Below, piece after piece: positions 30,295 to 31,684 of a stretch of DNA of 31,684 nucleotides. The notes beneath the pieces were generated by a model. It worked only from the letters and a program-made list of their open reading frames with translations, did not search any database and was not told the DNA's origin. Position 1 is the first letter of the stretch; every line of letters starts with the position of its first letter. This stretch comes from a virus, in IMG/VR virus record IMGVR_UViG_3300024327_001038, positions 1-31,684 of that record; one strand, given 5' to 3'. Made by a program: the position numbers and the translations under genes.

Positions 30295-31338
30295 TTATCT
30301 CTGAAATATATCCACCTTGGTCTCGAGGCATTTCCTTAACAAGAGATCGTTTGACCCAATCCCGAACCAACTGTCGGGCTTTTGGTAAAAATCCAACCCT
30401 CGCCCGATTTTAACCGTCCAGCCATTATCAATTCTGATTTCACGGTCGTGCATGTGCTCGTTGATCTGAATATCGAGTTCTATATCAACGTCTAATAGAC
30501 TTTGTTTCAATTCACTAAGTCTCTCAGAAAGTGCCTGAACGTCCGTGTCGTTATCATAACTGGTAATTAGAACAATTTTTCTAACGGTTGGGGTTTTGAT
30601 AACGGCCTCGCAGAACCGAACAAAATTGTGCACCTGATGCGTTGCCCTAATATATGGATCTTCAATTTCGACAGCTTTAGCCCCGTTTAAATAGGGTGCG
30701 ATGAGGCTTTCGTAACTGTGGCCCGTATCGCCATAATAAATTGTGAAATGTTGCTCACTGGGCAGAGGTTCAGCCTTCGTTGTTATTTCAACATCTTTTA
30801 CCTCGGTGACTGCCACGGGCGCGGCTTCCGCCGGGACAGTAATAACTGCATCGGGGATTTCAGATGTTTCGCCGTTCTCGTGTATATCGCGTCGTGTTGG
30901 CTCTTGAGTGGCTAGGGCTGTTTTAGATTCCGGGCAGAAAACAACAACTTCACTTCCGTCCTTGTCAAAGAATGAGAGGTTGATTTTAGAGAACTCGTCA
31001 TCAGACTTTCTTTTGTTCATTTGCTCTTTGATACGTCTGCGACTTTCAACTGCATAACTGACATATTCATCGAACTCTTCGTCTGTTGGTTTATTGCCAG
31101 GATGTAAAATTTTCAGCAAGGCGGACACTGTCTTCTTGATCCCTTTTTCGTCACGCCCTTCCACGGCTTTTCCTAGGCGAATTCTCTTGCTGACCTCCTC
31201 GTATCGATTGGTGTGTTTCAGCTGATAATGAAAAGCCTCAGCTAAGTAGTCGGTGATAAAGCCATAGTTCGATGTAAGAAAATCACTGCTGTTTTTTGGC
31301 ATCTCCCATCCTGGTAGATAAGACGCAAAGCGATCCAT
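30295..31338 (-). pseudogene. BrxL/Lon-like C-terminal fragment with MIT_C (phospholipase D-like) domain
   Basis: The open frame gives 347 residues. Residues 1-125 match the part after the AAA ATPase of Lon-like BREX proteins such as BrxL: LPGWEMPKNSSDFLTSNYGF, ITDYLAEAF, VSALLKILHPGNKPTDEEFD, ESRRRIKEQM. Residues ~195-347 match the MIT C-terminal domain known from eukaryotic MITD1, including HDREI, GWTVKIGRGLDFYQK and a final TKVDIF. No ATPase domain is present. BrxL-like sequence appears to continue in frame before the ATG (NDIRLPKEFDLAV) up to a TGA at 31378-31380, so the gene is most likely 5'-truncated. A shorter functional protein is not excluded. Confidence 0.65.
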
Positions 31339-31380
31339 GACTGCCAGATCAAATTCCTTCGGTAACCTGATGTCATTTCA

Positions 31381-31417
31381 CAAGGAATGTAAGGTGTTTT
31401 TGGAGCTATTAGAGTAG
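31381..31417. other. Junction between two 5'-truncated genes
   Basis: The BrxL-like fragment on the minus strand loses its frame at 31380, and the plus-strand fragment at 31418 loses its own at a TAG (31415-31417). Both lack their 5' ends and face away from this short segment, as expected at a deletion or insertion scar. No target-site repeat is obvious in the window. Confidence 0.4.
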
Positions 31418-31459
31418 CACTTTGTTGCCTTAAGCGTTCAAGATGGATCTCTGAACAAA

Positions 31460-31684
31460 ATGAAAAAAATATTCAGCAGAGAAAAGAATCATGAGCCGCT
31501 CCTTCATGTTGAGCGAAGTGGAATAGACGCCCTTGCGGATGTTGGTCAGAACACATCGATCACTCGTATCAATGAGAAACTCAGTGCATTTGATACTTGG
31601 AGTACAGATGACATTGAAAAACGCCAGATGATGTTAATCAACCTCGCACACGAAATTTGGCAGACAACAGCTATTGAAGGCTAA
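31460..31684 (+). pseudogene. Small protein resembling the C-terminus of an HNH/DUF1524-type protein
   Basis: The open frame of 74 codons starts at ATG 31460, but the frame is open back to 31418 with plausible protein sequence (SVQDGSLNKM) before the ATG and no good ribosome site. The end, AFDTWSTDDIEKRQMMLINL then AHEIW, resembles the W...I..R...L...IW tail of DUF262/DUF1524 HNH-type restriction proteins. I read it as a 3' remnant of such a gene. The match is by pattern only and weak. It ends exactly at the window edge. Confidence 0.4.

Overview
The window is most of a lambda-type (siphovirus-like) prophage genome. The gene families present (DUF6362, DUF6378, DUF6441, DUF6127, the GTA-type three-TM holin, gpW/gpB/gpD/gpE head genes) are ones I associate with Alphaproteobacteria, most likely a Rhodospirillales-like host. 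That assignment comes from family recognition only. No integrase, repressor, tRNA, rRNA or CRISPR array is visible, and base 1 falls inside a gene, so the left end of the element lies outside the window.

Layout, left to right. (1) 1-2660: end of the early/replication module, with the C-terminal part of a replicative ATPase, a RuvC-like resolvase, DUF6378, a small unknown gene and DUF6362, coupled by short overlaps. The end of the ATPase gene is packed with GTGGACG/CGTCCAC repeats that look like origin iterons. (2) 2661-3039: non-coding, with repeats; a possible cos/packaging or regulatory region. (3) 3040-10910: ParB-methyltransferase, terminase small and large subunits, gpW, portal, ClpP-type protease with a nested scaffold start, decoration protein, major capsid protein. 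(4) 10913-12530: a cargo block of two reverse-strand genes plus an HU gene with its own strong terminator. (5) 12542-16378: head-tail connectors, tail tube and tail assembly chaperones, interrupted by a reverse-strand HigBA-type toxin-antitoxin pair. The chaperone gene carries a textbook -1 frameshift signal. (6) 16378-24964: tape measure protein and tail tip genes. (7) 25057-26332: AT-richer cargo (unknown gene plus DUF4268 nuclease-like gene). (8) 26407-29867: TipJ-type tip protein, DUF6127 membrane protein, M15 endolysin, holin. (9) 29912-31684: AT-richer flank with an unknown gene and two 5'-truncated gene fragments, one BrxL/Lon-like with an MIT C-terminal domain and one resembling the tail of an HNH/DUF1524 protein.

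The most interesting segment is about 19.0-24.3 kb. It is clearly more GC-rich than its surroundings, and its borders appear to fall inside two tail genes (the end of the tape measure gene and the middle of the DUF1833 gene), as expected for a recombined module. Between the M-like and L-like tail genes it encodes two paralogous collagen-like fibre proteins, one ending in alternating Asn-Cys (three copies), a protein with an Ig-like end, an aspartyl/asparaginyl-hydroxylase-type 2-oxoglutarate oxygenase and a radical SAM/SPASM enzyme with all expected cysteines. I infer a dedicated post-translational modification system for a phage tail-tip protein, with the Asn-Cys tail the leading candidate substrate. 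The domains are seen in the sequence; the system-level function is inference.
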